NCBI RefSeq assembly: GCF_003751625.1
Contig: NZ_RJUL01000013.1
Coordinates: forward strand, 1-64,000
Length of the DNA stretch: 64,000 bases
From: Gallaecimonas pentaromativorans
GTDB lineage: Bacteria > Pseudomonadota > Gammaproteobacteria > Enterobacterales > Gallaecimonadaceae
Reading direction: 5' to 3'
The notes under the pieces are model-generated. The model was not told where the DNA came from and searched no databases. It worked only from the letters and a program-made list of their open reading frames with translations. This document shows, in pieces, positions 26,217 to 35,821 of this stretch. Position 1 is the first letter of the stretch; every line of letters starts with the position of its first letter. Both the position numbers and the translations under genes were made by a program.

Positions 26217-28298
26217 ATGGTCATCAATAAAGGCCTCAAGCCGACCCTGGCGGCCATGCTGCTGGCATCTTTGCTGAGTGCCCCGGCCCTGCCGTTGCAG
26301 GCCGCCGAATCGGCCAAGCCCAATACCTATTCTGCCCAGTTCCGCGACACCGACATCAACGAATTCATCTCTACCGTGTCGGCGGTACTGAAGAAAACCA
26401 TCGTGGTTGACCCGTCGGTGCGCGGCAAAATCGACGTGCGCTCCTACGACCAAATGAGCGCCGATGAGTACTACCAGTTCTTCCAAAACGTGCTGGACGT
26501 GTATGGCTTTGCGGTAGTGGAAATGCCCAACGGCGTGCTGAAGGTGGTCAAAGCCAAAGACGCCAAGACCGGCGCCATCCCGGTGGTGGACGGTAAGCTT
26601 GGCAAGGAAGGCGGTGACGAGATGATCACCCGGGTCTTCCAGGTGCATAACGTGGCGGTGCGGGAACTGTCGCCGCTACTGCGCCAACTGGTGGACAACG
26701 CCGGTGCCGGCAACGTGGTGCATTACGATGACTCCAACGTGCTGATCGTCACTGGCCGCAGTGGCGTGGTGGACCGTATCGGCCAAATCATCCAGCGGGT
26801 GGACAAGGCCGGCGACCAGGAAGTGGCGGTGGTCAAGCTCAAGTACGCCTCCGCCGCCCAGGTGGTGTCCATCATCAACGACCTCAACAAGGGCTCGACT
26901 GCCAACAACAATACTTCCTCGCCGCTGGCGGTGAAGGTGGTGGCGGACGAGCGTACCAACTCGGTGCTGGTATCCGGTGAGTCCAAGGCCCGCGACCGCA
27001 TCATCAAGACCATCAAGGGTCTGGATACCGACCAGCAAAGCACCGGTAATACTCGGGTGGTCTACTTGCAGTACGCCAAAGCCAAAGACTTAGTCGACGT
27101 GCTGCAAGGGGTGTCTGACACCATCCAGGCCGAGGACCAAAAAGGCGACAAGGGGGCCATCCGCACCGCCAGCAATGGCCGCCAGCAGGTGTCTATCAAG
27201 GCCCATGAAGAAACCAACGCCCTGGTGATCACCGGCCAGCCGGACCTCATCAACAACTTGGTGAACGTGGTCAAAAAACTGGATATCCGCCGTGCCCAGG
27301 TGCATGTAGAGGCGATGATCGTCGAGATCTATGACTCCGACGGTACCGACCTTGGGGTGCAGTGGTTCTCCAGCAAATACGGTGCCCAGCAGTTCTCCAA
27401 CGGCTCGGCTCCCAGCTTGACCACCCTATATGGCGCTTATACTGCGGCGACGGTCAACAGCGGTACCACCACCACTACGGTGGACCCGTCCACTAACATC
27501 ACCACCACCACTTCTACCAACAATACCGCCGACTATTCCGACCTGGCCTCGGCCCTGGGTGGGGTCAATGGCGCGCTGTGGGGCGTGTTTAAGGGTGATT
27601 GGGGCGCGCTGGTCAACGCGGTGAGCTCCGATACCAAGGCCAACATCCTGTCGACCCCCTCGGTCACCACCTTGGACAACAAAGAAGCGTCTTTTGTATC
27701 CGGTGAGGATGTGCCGCTGCTGACCGGCTCAACCCCCAGCTCCGACAACTCCAACCCCTTCCAGACCATCGAGCGTGAACAGCTGGGTGTGAAGCTCAAC
27801 GTTACCCCGCAAATTAACAACGGCGATTCGGTGCAGCTGGCCATCAAACAGGAAGTGTCCAGCCGCTCCGGTAACACCGCGGTGGATATCACCCTCAACA
27901 AGCGGGAAGTGAACACCACGGTACTGGTGCACAACGGCGACACCATAGTGCTGGGCGGTTTGATTGACGAGCAGACCCAGGAATCGGTGTCCAAGGTACC
28001 GCTGCTGGGGGACATTCCCATCCTTGGCAACCTGTTCAAGTCCACCTCCAGCACCAAGCAAAAGCGTAAATTGATGGTGTTCATCCACCCGGTGATTGTC
28101 CGTGACGATGAAACCATGCGTGGCCTTAGCCGCGAGAAATACAACCTGGTGCACGACGAACAAATGCGCCGTAAGGAAGAGGGCATCAGCCTGATGCCCT
28201 TTATGGACGTGCCCGAAATGCCGGCTTGGGACGACAGCCTGGCCCAACCGCCGGGGCTGACTGAATTTATCCGCGACCGGGATAACAAGCATGACTGA
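26217..28298 (+). CDS. gspD: type II secretion outer-membrane secretin GspD
   Basis: A 693-residue secretin that forms the outer-membrane channel. The signal peptide ends at about residue 30 (PLQAA). N0 starts with [35 protein letters not shown], followed by N1-N3 ([56 protein letters not shown]). The secretin core has [13 protein letters not shown]...[29 protein letters not shown] and [28 protein letters not shown]. The start at 26217 is chosen for its AAAGGA site; ATGs at 26187 and 26196 are in frame. A Thr/Asn-rich insert near residues 405-440 is unusual in length. Confidence 0.96.
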   Translation: MVINKGLKPTLAAMLLASLLSAPALPLQAAESAKPNTYSAQFRDTDINEFISTVSAVLKKTIVVDPSVRGKIDVRSYDQMSADEYYQFFQNVLDVYGFAVVEMPNGVLKVVKAKDAKTGAIPVVDGKLGKEGGDEMITRVFQVHNVAVRELSPLLRQLVDNAGAGNVVHYDDSNVLIVTGRSGVVDRIGQIIQRVDKAGDQEVAVVKLKYASAAQVVSIINDLNKGSTANNNTSSPLAVKVVADERTNSVLVSGESKARDRIIKTIKGLDTDQQSTGNTRVVYLQYAKAKDLVDVLQGVSDTIQAEDQKGDKGAIRTASNGRQQVSIKAHEETNALVITGQPDLINNLVNVVKKLDIRRAQVHVEAMIVEIYDSDGTDLGVQWFSSKYGAQQFSNGSAPSLTTLYGAYTAATVNSGTTTTTVDPSTNITTTTSTNNTADYSDLASALGGVNGALWGVFKGDWGALVNAVSSDTKANILSTPSVTTLDNKEASFVSGEDVPLLTGSTPSSDNSNPFQTIEREQLGVKLNVTPQINNGDSVQLAIKQEVSSRSGNTAVDITLNKREVNTTVLVHNGDTIVLGGLIDEQTQESVSKVPLLGDIPILGNLFKSTSSTKQKRKLMVFIHPVIVRDDETMRGLSREKYNLVHDEQMRRKEEGISLMPFMDVPEMPAWDDSLAQPPGLTEFIRDRDNKHD

Positions 28299-29817
28299 AC
28301 AGAGCCTCAACGCTGAACTGGCCGAGGCCACCGAAGCGCCCGAGCTCAGCCCCGAGCAGGAGCGGGCGGCAGGGCGCCTGCCCTTTGCCTTTGCCAAACG
28401 CCACGGGGTGCTGTTTACCGAAGGCCAGCTCTACCTGCGCGACGGCGCCCAGCCGTCCGCTTTGCTGGAAGCCTGGCGCTTTCTTGGCAAGGGGGTCGCT
28501 CCTACCCCCATCAATGGCCACGATTTTGAAGAGCAGCTGGTGGCCGCTTACCAGCGCGACTCCAGCGCCGCTCGCCAGTTGATGGAAGACATCGGCGCCG
28601 ATCTCGATTTGAACGCCCTGGCCGAAGAGTTGCCCCAGACCGAAGATCTGTTGGACTCCGACGACGACGCGCCGGTGATACGCCTTATCAACGCCCTGCT
28701 GTCTGAGGCCATTAAAGAAGGGGCCTCGGATATCCACATCGAAACCTTCGAACAGGCGCTGGTGGTGCGGTTTCGGGTCGATGGCGTCTTGAAAGAAGTG
28801 CTCAAACCCAGCCGCAAGCTCGCCAACCTGCTGGTGTCGCGGATCAAGGTCATGTCCCGCATGGACATCGCCGAGAAGCGGGTGCCCCAGGATGGCCGTA
28901 TCGGCCTGCGCATTGCTGGCCGCGCCGTGGACGTGCGGGTGTCTACCATGCCGTCTAACCACGGCGAGCGGGTGGTGCTGCGTCTATTGGATAAAAACGC
29001 AGTGCGCCTGGATCTCGAAGACTTAGGCATGGTCAAGTCGGTGCGCGACCAGTTCGAGGGCCTTATCCGCAAGCCCCACGGCATTATCCTGGTCACCGGC
29101 CCCACCGGCTCCGGTAAATCCACCACCCTCTATGCGGGGCTGTCGGAGATCAACTCCAAAGACCGCAACATCCTTACCGTCGAAGATCCCATCGAGTTTG
29201 ACCTCGAAGGCATAGGCCAGACCCAGGTTAACCCCAAGGTAGACATGACCTTCGCCCGCGGTCTGCGCGCCATATTGCGCCAAGACCCAGACGTGGTGAT
29301 GGTGGGGGAAATTCGCGATTTGGAAACCGCGCAGATCGCGGTGCAGGCGTCGCTCACCGGCCACTTGGTGCTGTCCACCCTGCACACCAACACCGCCTCC
29401 GGGGCCATTACCCGCTTGGAAGACATGGGGGTCGAGCCGTTTTTGATCTCCAGCTCGCTGTTGGGGGTCCTTGCCCAGCGCCTGGTGCGCCGTCTGTGTC
29501 CGCATTGCCGCAGCCCCTACCAAGCCAGCAAAGGCGAGTTGGAGCTGATGGACCTTGAAGAGAAAAAGCTCACCCTGTTCCACCCCAAAGGCTGCGAACA
29601 CTGCAACATGACCGGCTATCGCGGCCGGACCGGCATTCACGAGTTCATCATCATCGATGAGAAGCTGCGCGAGCTTATCCACAATGGCCGTGGCGAGCAG
29701 GCCATCGTCAAGCAGGTGCGCAAGTCAGTGCCCAGCATCCGCGACGACGGCTTTGCCAAGGTCCAGGCCGGTATCACCTCCCTTGAGGAAGTGCTGCGGG
29801 TTACCCGGGAGGATTGA
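28291..29817 (+). CDS. gspE: type II secretion ATPase GspE
   Basis: A 508-residue cytoplasmic hexameric ATPase driving pseudopilus assembly. The N1/N2 region binds GspL. Walker A GPTGSGKS is at 270-277, the Asp box follows, Walker B is near 335-340 (VVMVGEIRD) and the His box is [11 protein letters not shown]. The zinc-binding tetracysteine motif has C403, C406, C435 and C438. The start overlaps the gspD end by 8 nt. Confidence 0.97.
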   Translation: MTEQSLNAELAEATEAPELSPEQERAAGRLPFAFAKRHGVLFTEGQLYLRDGAQPSALLEAWRFLGKGVAPTPINGHDFEEQLVAAYQRDSSAARQLMEDIGADLDLNALAEELPQTEDLLDSDDDAPVIRLINALLSEAIKEGASDIHIETFEQALVVRFRVDGVLKEVLKPSRKLANLLVSRIKVMSRMDIAEKRVPQDGRIGLRIAGRAVDVRVSTMPSNHGERVVLRLLDKNAVRLDLEDLGMVKSVRDQFEGLIRKPHGIILVTGPTGSGKSTTLYAGLSEINSKDRNILTVEDPIEFDLEGIGQTQVNPKVDMTFARGLRAILRQDPDVVMVGEIRDLETAQIAVQASLTGHLVLSTLHTNTASGAITRLEDMGVEPFLISSSLLGVLAQRLVRRLCPHCRSPYQASKGELELMDLEEKKLTLFHPKGCEHCNMTGYRGRTGIHEFIIIDEKLRELIHNGRGEQAIVKQVRKSVPSIRDDGFAKVQAGITSLEEVLRVTRED

Positions 29818-31037
29818 TGGCGGCTTTTGAATACGTTGCCCTGGATGCCAAAGGCAAACAGAAAAAAGGCGTTCTGGAAGCCGACAGCCCCCGCGCCGCC
29901 CGAAGCGCGCTGCGCGACCAGGGGCTGATGCCGGTTTCCCTGGCCGAGAGCGTGCAGCAGGAAAAGGCCCGTGGCAAAGCCCGCGGCCTGGGTTTTGGCA
30001 CCAAGGTGTCGGTGAGCGATTTGGCGCTTATCAGCCGCCAGCTCTCCACCCTGGTGCAATCGGCGCTGCCGCTGGAAGAATGCCTTAAAGCGGTGGCGGA
30101 CCAAACCGAGAAGCCGCGCCTTCAGCGCATCCTGATGGCGGTGCGCTCCAAGGTGGTGGAAGGCTATAGCCTGGCCGACTCCATGGCCGAGTTTCCCAAT
30201 GTCTTTGACGAGCTGTACTGCGCCATGGTGGCTGCCGGTGAAAAATCGGGGCATCTGGATACGGTACAAAACCGCCTGGCCGACTACACCGAGCAGCGCC
30301 AGACCGTAAAGCAGCAAATCCAGCAGGCCATGATCTACCCCATCATGCTGACCCTGGTGGCCATCGGCGTGGTGTCTCTGCTGCTGACCTCGGTGGTGCC
30401 GCAGGTGGTGGGCCAGTTCGAGCACATGAACGCCACCTTGCCGGCCAGTACCCGCTTTTTGATTGGCGCCTCGGACTTTGTCCGTGACTGGGGGCTGTTG
30501 GTACTGGCGGGGGTTATCCTGGCCGGGGTCGGTTTTAGCCGGGCCATGAAAAAAACCGGCTTTCGGCGCAAGGTGCACGGCTATTTGCTGCGCATGGCGG
30601 TGCTGGGCAAGGTGGTGCGCGGCGTTAATACCGCCCGTTTTGCCCGTACCCTGGCCATTTGCTCGGCCTCGTCGGTGCCGCTTTTGGAGGGCATGCGCAT
30701 CAGCGGTGACGTGCTGACCAACCTGGTGATGAAAGAATCGGTAGCCGAGGCTACCACCAAGGTCCGCGAGGGCACCAGCCTTCGTCAGGCCCTGACCCAG
30801 ACCAAACTGTTTCCGCCAATGATGCTGCACATGATCGCCTCCGGGGAGAAGTCCGGCGAGCTGACCCAGATGCTGGAGCGCGCCGCCGACAACCAGGACC
30901 GGGAGTTTTCCAACCTGGTTACCGTGACCCTCGGGGTGCTGACCCCGGCCATGGTGGTGACCATGGCCGCCATTGTGTTTTTCATCATGATCTCTATCCT
31001 GCAACCCATTCTGGAAATGAACAACATGGTGGCCTGA
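29817..31037 (+). CDS. gspF: type II secretion inner-membrane platform protein GspF
   Basis: A 406-residue polytopic protein with two tandem T2SSF domains, each with the ISRQLSTLVQSALPLEECL / ICSASSVPLLEGMRI-type helix bundle, and three membrane segments (near residues 168-192, 220-240 and 375-398). It forms the platform centre and contacts GspE and GspL. The ATG shares a base with the gspE stop (TGATG), with GGAGG upstream. Confidence 0.96.
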   Translation: MAAFEYVALDAKGKQKKGVLEADSPRAARSALRDQGLMPVSLAESVQQEKARGKARGLGFGTKVSVSDLALISRQLSTLVQSALPLEECLKAVADQTEKPRLQRILMAVRSKVVEGYSLADSMAEFPNVFDELYCAMVAAGEKSGHLDTVQNRLADYTEQRQTVKQQIQQAMIYPIMLTLVAIGVVSLLLTSVVPQVVGQFEHMNATLPASTRFLIGASDFVRDWGLLVLAGVILAGVGFSRAMKKTGFRRKVHGYLLRMAVLGKVVRGVNTARFARTLAICSASSVPLLEGMRISGDVLTNLVMKESVAEATTKVREGTSLRQALTQTKLFPPMMLHMIASGEKSGELTQMLERAADNQDREFSNLVTVTLGVLTPAMVVTMAAIVFFIMISILQPILEMNNMVA

Positions 31038-31056
31038 GCTGCCAAGGAGTCGCTGT

Positions 31057-31491
31057 ATGAACAAGAAACAACAGGGTTTTACCCTCATCGAAATCATGGT
31101 GGTGGTGGTGATCATCGGCATGCTGATCGCCATCGTCGCCCCCAACGTGTTGGGTAACAAAGACAAGGCCATGGTCCAAAAAGCGGTGGCCGACATCAAT
31201 GGCCTGGAGTCGGCCCTTGAGATGTATTACCTGGACAACTCCACCCTGCCCACCACCGAGCAGGGCCTGCAAGCACTGGTGCAAGAGCCCACCCCGGCGC
31301 CTCGCAACTACCGCCAGGGCGGTTACATCAAGCGTCTGCCTACCGACCCTTGGGGCCGCGACTACATCTACATCAACCCCGGTGAGCATGGCCGCTATGA
31401 CCTCTACACCCTAGGCGCCGACGGCCAGGAAGGGGGCGATGAGCTCAATGCCGACATCGGTAACTGGAACCTCAAGGACTTCCAGAAGTAA
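31057..31491 (+). CDS. gspG: major pseudopilin GspG
   Basis: A 144-residue prepilin-type protein. The leader MNKKQQG is cleaved before FTLIEIMVVVVIIGMLIA (methylated Phe, Glu at +5). The C-terminal domain has the GspG Ca2+-site region (LPTDPWGRDYIYINPGEHGRYDLYTLGADGQEGGDE). It forms the shaft of the pseudopilus. The prepilin peptidase (GspO/PilD) is not in this window and must come from elsewhere. Confidence 0.97.
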   Translation: MNKKQQGFTLIEIMVVVVIIGMLIAIVAPNVLGNKDKAMVQKAVADINGLESALEMYYLDNSTLPTTEQGLQALVQEPTPAPRNYRQGGYIKRLPTDPWGRDYIYINPGEHGRYDLYTLGADGQEGGDELNADIGNWNLKDFQK

Positions 31492-31494
31492 GCG

Positions 31495-32238
31495 ATGACA
31501 GCCCCGCGCGCCCAAGGCCATGGCTTTACCCTTATCGAGATCCTGGTGGTCCTGCTGCTGATGGGGCTGATGGTGGCTATGGTCTCCGTCTCCTTTGGTG
31601 GCCCCAGCGACGGTAAGCTGGTGGATAAGGAAGCCGATGCCTGGCAGGCGCGCTTTGCCCTGATGCACGACGAAGCCATCATGCGCTCCGAAGAGTTGGG
31701 GCTGAAATTCGACGGCAAGGGCGGCGTGGAAGTGATGCGCTTTGACCCGGACGCCCCGGTGCCCGGCACCGAAGACGACCCAGACGGCCCCAAGGGCGCC
31801 TGGGTCGACCTTAATGACGACAATGTCCTTAAAAACTGGCAAAGCCAGCCGGGTATTCACGGCAGCCTAGTGCTGGATGGCTTGTCTCTGGGGGAAAGCC
31901 TGATCCCGGACGATGCCTTTACCAGTGGCGACGATGACAACCGCGCCAACCAAGACAGCAAAGACGGCAAAGACGGCAAGGATAAACGCCTGACTCCCCA
32001 CCTGTTCTTCCTCTCCTCCGGCGAGTTCATGCCCTTCGAGCTGTGTCTGTACAAGGTGCACAGCTCGCTACTGGATGGCCTCTTTGACAGCCAGCGCCAG
32101 AGCCGCGAGCGTGCCTTGCTGGCCAGTGGCGACCCGGACGCAGTGGTGGCCACCTGTATTGACGGTCACGCCAATGGCACCCTGAGCCAGCCGCAAGACC
32201 CAGATATGGATTGGAGCAAGGGAGAGGTGAAATGGTAA
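31495..32238 (+). CDS. gspH: minor pseudopilin GspH (extended form)
   Basis: A 247-residue minor pseudopilin. The leader ends in HG, cleaved before FTLIEILVVLLLMGLMVAMVSVSFGG. It is longer than typical GspH (about 160-200) because of an acidic, low-complexity insert, with DPDAPVPGTEDDPDGPKG near residues 83-100 and GDDDNRANQDSKDGKDGKDK near 143-162. Such a loop would face the periplasm and could modulate substrate contact or Ca2+ binding (inference). The last codons overlap gspI. Confidence 0.9.
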   Translation: MTAPRAQGHGFTLIEILVVLLLMGLMVAMVSVSFGGPSDGKLVDKEADAWQARFALMHDEAIMRSEELGLKFDGKGGVEVMRFDPDAPVPGTEDDPDGPKGAWVDLNDDNVLKNWQSQPGIHGSLVLDGLSLGESLIPDDAFTSGDDDNRANQDSKDGKDGKDKRLTPHLFFLSSGEFMPFELCLYKVHSSLLDGLFDSQRQSRERALLASGDPDAVVATCIDGHANGTLSQPQDPDMDWSKGEVKW

Positions 32239-32600
32239 GGGCCAGGGGCTTTACCCTTATCGAGGTGCTGGTGGCCATGGCCATCTTCGCCATTGCCGCC
32301 ATTGCCATCATCAATGCGGTGACCGCCAACATCCGCAGCCTGTCCATTCTCAAGGACAAAACCCTGGCCGACTGGGTGGCCACCAACAAGCTCAACGACA
32401 GCCTCTACAGCGCCGTCAAAGACGGCGCCAAGGGCACCGAAACCCAGGCCGGGGTAGAGTGGTACTGGCAAATCAAGAAGCTTAAAACCGAAGACAAAGA
32501 CTTTTACGCCCTGGAAGTGACGGTCTCTAAAAACAGCGATCTCTCCCACCCCGAGGCGGTGCTACGCCGCTACGGCGCCGTGCAGGAGCAAAAGAAATGA
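32232..32600 (+). CDS. gspI: minor pseudopilin GspI
   Basis: A 122-residue minor pseudopilin of the tip complex (GspI-J-K). The leader MVRARG precedes FTLIEVLVAMAIFAIAAIAI. The C-terminal part has VEWYWQIKKLKTEDKDFYALEVTV. The ATG at 32232 has a GGGAGAGG site and overlaps the gspH stop by 7 nt; an upstream ATG at 32211 would add a non-family extension. Confidence 0.95.
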   Translation: MVRARGFTLIEVLVAMAIFAIAAIAIINAVTANIRSLSILKDKTLADWVATNKLNDSLYSAVKDGAKGTETQAGVEWYWQIKKLKTEDKDFYALEVTVSKNSDLSHPEAVLRRYGAVQEQKK

Positions 32601-33220
32601 GGCGCCAGCGCGGCTTTACCCTGATTGAGATGATGGTGGCCATGGCCATCTTCGCCTTGATTGGGGTGGCGGCCTACTCGGTATTCAACCAGGTCAGCCT
32701 GGCCGACCGCTCCAGCCAGGAGGCCTCCAAACGCCTGGCCGAGGTGCAGCAGGCCATGCTCACCATAGAGCGGGACATGACCCAGCTCTCCAGCCGCCAG
32801 GTGCGTTTCCCCAATGGCGACAAGCAATCGGAAGTGCTGGCCGGTAAACACTTTTTCCTCGACAGCGAAGACGACGGCATCCTCTTTACCCGCCGGGGCT
32901 GGCAGAACCCCTCGGCGATGCTGCCCAGAAGCGAGATCCAACTGGCCGCCTACCGCCTGGAAAAAGGCGAGCTTATCAAGCAGTACTACTTCTACCCTGA
33001 CCCTGAAGTGGGGGTAGAGCCCCAGCGCCAGGTGCTGCTCACCGGCGTCGAAGAGCTGAAAATTCGCTACTACGACGGCGAAAACTGGCAGGACAACTGG
33101 GCCGCTTCCGAGTTGCCCCAGGCCATCGCCATTACCCTCAAGCTCAAGGATTACGGCGAAATCGTGCGCCGCTTTGCCACGCCTTCCAAAGGCCGGGGCA
33201 AGGCCAAGGAGGACAGCTGA
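32597..33220 (+). CDS. gspJ: minor pseudopilin GspJ
   Basis: A 207-residue tip pseudopilin. The leader MRRQRG precedes FTLIEMMVAMAIFALIGVAAYSVF. The globular part includes RLAEVQQAMLTIERDMTQLSSR and VEELKIRYYDGENWQDNW, both typical of GspJ. The start overlaps the gspI stop (ATGA). Confidence 0.95.
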   Translation: MRRQRGFTLIEMMVAMAIFALIGVAAYSVFNQVSLADRSSQEASKRLAEVQQAMLTIERDMTQLSSRQVRFPNGDKQSEVLAGKHFFLDSEDDGILFTRRGWQNPSAMLPRSEIQLAAYRLEKGELIKQYYFYPDPEVGVEPQRQVLLTGVEELKIRYYDGENWQDNWAASELPQAIAITLKLKDYGEIVRRFATPSKGRGKAKEDS

Positions 33221-34173
33221 TGCGGCGCCAGCAAGGGGTGGCCCTTATTACCGTGATGCTGATTTTGGCCGCCATCGTGGTGGTGGCCGCCAGCATGACC
33301 TCGCGTCTTGGCCTTAATATCCGGCGCACCGGCAACCAGTTGGGGCAGCACCAGGCCTATTTCTATGCTTTGTCCGGCGAAGCTTATGCCGAGCTTGCCC
33401 TGCACCGGCTGCTGGACGACAAAGACGGCAAGCTCAACCTCAGCCAGGACTGGAACAAGGAGCAGAGTTTTCCGGTGGAAGGCGGCGGTATTCGCGGCCA
33501 TATCCGCGACGCCCGTACCTGCTTTAACCTCAACAGCCTGGCCGGCGACGACGGCGCCAGCCACCGTGCCCAGTTTCAGGCGCTGCTGGAAGACTTGGAT
33601 GTCGAGAGCTTCCAGGCCGAGACCATCGCCTTCTCTCTGCGTGACTGGCTTGATGACGACAGCGATCTCAGCTCCAGCTTTGGCGCCGAAGACGCCGAAT
33701 ATCAGGGCCGCGAGCATCCTTACCTTGCCGCCAACGGCCCTATGGTAGACCGCTCCGAACTGCGCATGGTCAACGGTGTTAGTGCCGCTATCTACCAGAA
33801 GGTGAGTCCCTATGTGTGCGCCCTGGACGACACCAAGCTGGAATTGAACATCAATACCCTGGCGCAAGACAATGCGGTGGTGCTGGCGGCGGTGCTGGCC
33901 CCCATGACCTTGGAAGACGCCAAGCGGGTACTGGCCGACCGCCCCGAGAAAGGCTACGACACCGTCGAGGGGGCCTGGGCCGACCCGACGCTGGCCGCCG
34001 TGAAGAATCTGCCCGAGGGCGCCAAGGATGCCTTGGTGATCACCTCGGATCGTTATTTTGTCGACCTGGAAGGGCGCTTCCAGGACCGGCCCCTTTATAT
34101 GCAAAGCCTTCTTAAAAAAGGTGACGATAACAAGCTGACGGTGCTGTGGCGCCGTCTGGGAGGACGCTTGTAA
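33220..34173 (+). CDS. gspK: minor pseudopilin GspK
   Basis: A 317-residue protein, the large tip pseudopilin. The leader MRRQQG precedes VALITVMLILAAIVVVAASM; Thr replaces the Glu at +5, as is characteristic of GspK. The large alpha-domain contains TCFNLNSLAGDDG, DWLDDDSDLSSSFGAED and NINTLAQDNAVVLAAVL (SAM-like). The start shares one base with the gspJ stop. Confidence 0.95.
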   Translation: MRRQQGVALITVMLILAAIVVVAASMTSRLGLNIRRTGNQLGQHQAYFYALSGEAYAELALHRLLDDKDGKLNLSQDWNKEQSFPVEGGGIRGHIRDARTCFNLNSLAGDDGASHRAQFQALLEDLDVESFQAETIAFSLRDWLDDDSDLSSSFGAEDAEYQGREHPYLAANGPMVDRSELRMVNGVSAAIYQKVSPYVCALDDTKLELNINTLAQDNAVVLAAVLAPMTLEDAKRVLADRPEKGYDTVEGAWADPTLAAVKNLPEGAKDALVITSDRYFVDLEGRFQDRPLYMQSLLKKGDDNKLTVLWRRLGGRL

Positions 34174-35354
34174 TGAATACCCTGGTTATACGGCTGCCAG
34201 TGACGGCAAGCCAGCCGGTTTCCTGGTTGCACTGGTCGGCAAGTGAGGGCCAGGTGCTGGCCAGCGGCGCCCTGGCTAGCACCAATCGGCTGGGCGATTT
34301 GGCCGGCCTTGACGGCCGGGTGCTGGTACTGGCGCCGGGCAGCAGCTTTTTTTGCACCGCCCTCAAGCAGGCCAACAAGAGCCGCCAGTTTTTAAAGGCG
34401 GTACCGTTCATGCTCGAAGAAGAGCTGGCGGACGACGTCGACAGCCTGCACTTTTTGCTCAAGCCCCAGGGCGAGCAAGTGGCGGTGCTGGCGGTGCGCC
34501 ACCAGCTGATGCAGGAATGGCTGGGCTGGCTGGAAGAGGCCGGTATCGAGCCGTGGAAACTGGTGCCCGATTTCCTGGCCCTGCCGCTGGTGGAAGGGGC
34601 CTGGTCGGCCCTGGGTATCGACGGTGAGCTGCTGCTGCGCACCGGCGCCTACACCGGCCTAACCGTGCCACAAGAGTTGGCCGAGTGGGTGGTAGCGCCT
34701 CTGGTGGGCGACGACGTGCAACCGGTAGAAGCCTATGGCGATGTCACCTTGCCGCTCACCTGCACCCAGACTCAGCTACCCGCCGAGCTGCCGCTGGCGG
34801 TGCCGGCCAAGCAGGCCGATGCCCTCAATGTTGACCTGTTAAGCGGCCCTTACCAGCGCAAATCCCAGTCCAATACCCTAGTCAAACGTTGGTGGCCGGT
34901 GGCAGCCAGCTTTGGGGTGCTGTTGCTGGTGGCGCTGGTGGGTAAAGGGGTGGCCATTTACCAATTGTCTGCCCAGTCGTCGGCCCTTGAGCAGCAAATT
35001 GCCCGCGATTATGGACGCCTCTTTCCCGGCGAGCGGCTGGTGAGTGCCGGCGCGGTGCGGGCCCAGCTGCGCGGCAAACTGAAGAATCTGGTCAGCGGCT
35101 CTGCCAACGCCAGCCTGCTGGCCATGCTTAACGATCTGTCGCTGACCTTTGCCAAGGTGGGCAACATCAAGCCGGACAACCTGCGTTTTGACGCCAGCCG
35201 CGGCGAGCTGAGGCTATTGACCACGGCCCCGGACTTTGCCGCTTTTGAAAAACTCAAGGCGGCCCTGGCCGACCGTTACAGCGTGGAAACCGGCGGCCAA
35301 AGCACGGTGGAAGGGGGCGTCTCCGGCACCCTCATCTTAAGGAGCAAGGGATGA
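34173..35354 (+). CDS. gspL: type II secretion protein GspL
   Basis: A 393-residue bitopic protein. The cytoplasmic actin-like domain that binds GspE covers residues 1-235 (LEEELADDVDSLHFLL, VAVLAVRHQLMQEWL). A TM segment lies near 244-262 and the C-terminal periplasmic ferredoxin-like domain binds GspM. The ATG overlaps the gspK stop (TAATG) and has GGGAGGA upstream. Confidence 0.95.
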   Translation: MNTLVIRLPVTASQPVSWLHWSASEGQVLASGALASTNRLGDLAGLDGRVLVLAPGSSFFCTALKQANKSRQFLKAVPFMLEEELADDVDSLHFLLKPQGEQVAVLAVRHQLMQEWLGWLEEAGIEPWKLVPDFLALPLVEGAWSALGIDGELLLRTGAYTGLTVPQELAEWVVAPLVGDDVQPVEAYGDVTLPLTCTQTQLPAELPLAVPAKQADALNVDLLSGPYQRKSQSNTLVKRWWPVAASFGVLLLVALVGKGVAIYQLSAQSSALEQQIARDYGRLFPGERLVSAGAVRAQLRGKLKNLVSGSANASLLAMLNDLSLTFAKVGNIKPDNLRFDASRGELRLLTTAPDFAAFEKLKAALADRYSVETGGQSTVEGGVSGTLILRSKG

Positions 35355-35821
35355 TCAAGGACTACTGGAACAACCTGGCGCCCCGTGACCGCCAGATCCT
35401 CACCTGGGCCTCTCCCTTTTTTGCCCTGGGGCTCTTTTACTTTGTTATCTGGCAGCCCCTGCAAGGGGCCGAGGCCTCGGCTCGCCAGACCCTTAGCAAT
35501 CGCCAGGGCGATTTAAGCTTTCTGCGCGAGCAGGGCAGCCGGGTGTTGGCGGCCAAGGGCGGCAAGCTGGCCAGCGGCGCCGGCAGCCTGACCGACAGGG
35601 TTACCCGCAGCGCCAACCAGTTCAGCATTCGCATCGACCGCCTGCAGCCGGGTAACGGCAGCATTAACGTCTGGGTGGACGAAGTGCCCTTTGAGCAATT
35701 GGTGGGTTGGCTCACCCAGCTGCAACTCAAAGAAGGGCTGAGCGTGGCCCAGGCCGATATCGCCGCCACCGGCAAGCCGGGCATGGTGAAGGTGCGGCGG
35801 CTGGAACTGACGGGGGCCTGA
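35351..35821 (+). CDS. gspM: type II secretion protein GspM
   Basis: A 156-residue bitopic protein with a short cytoplasmic segment (MIKDYWNNLAPRDRQI), a TM near residues 18-36, then a periplasmic ferredoxin-like fold (VDEVPFEQLVGWLTQLQLKEGLSVAQADI). It stabilises GspL. The start overlaps the gspL stop (ATGA). Confidence 0.94.
   Translation: MIKDYWNNLAPRDRQILTWASPFFALGLFYFVIWQPLQGAEASARQTLSNRQGDLSFLREQGSRVLAAKGGKLASGAGSLTDRVTRSANQFSIRIDRLQPGNGSINVWVDEVPFEQLVGWLTQLQLKEGLSVAQADIAATGKPGMVKVRRLELTGA

Noticed and set aside
29637-31199. 520-codon minus-strand frame across gspE-gspG
   Set aside because: It is antisense to three conserved genes and His/Gln/Gly-rich without motifs.
32211-32238. Frameshift between gspH and gspI
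   Set aside because: Short ATG-stop overlaps occur throughout this operon and both proteins are complete with normal leaders, so it is ordinary translational coupling.
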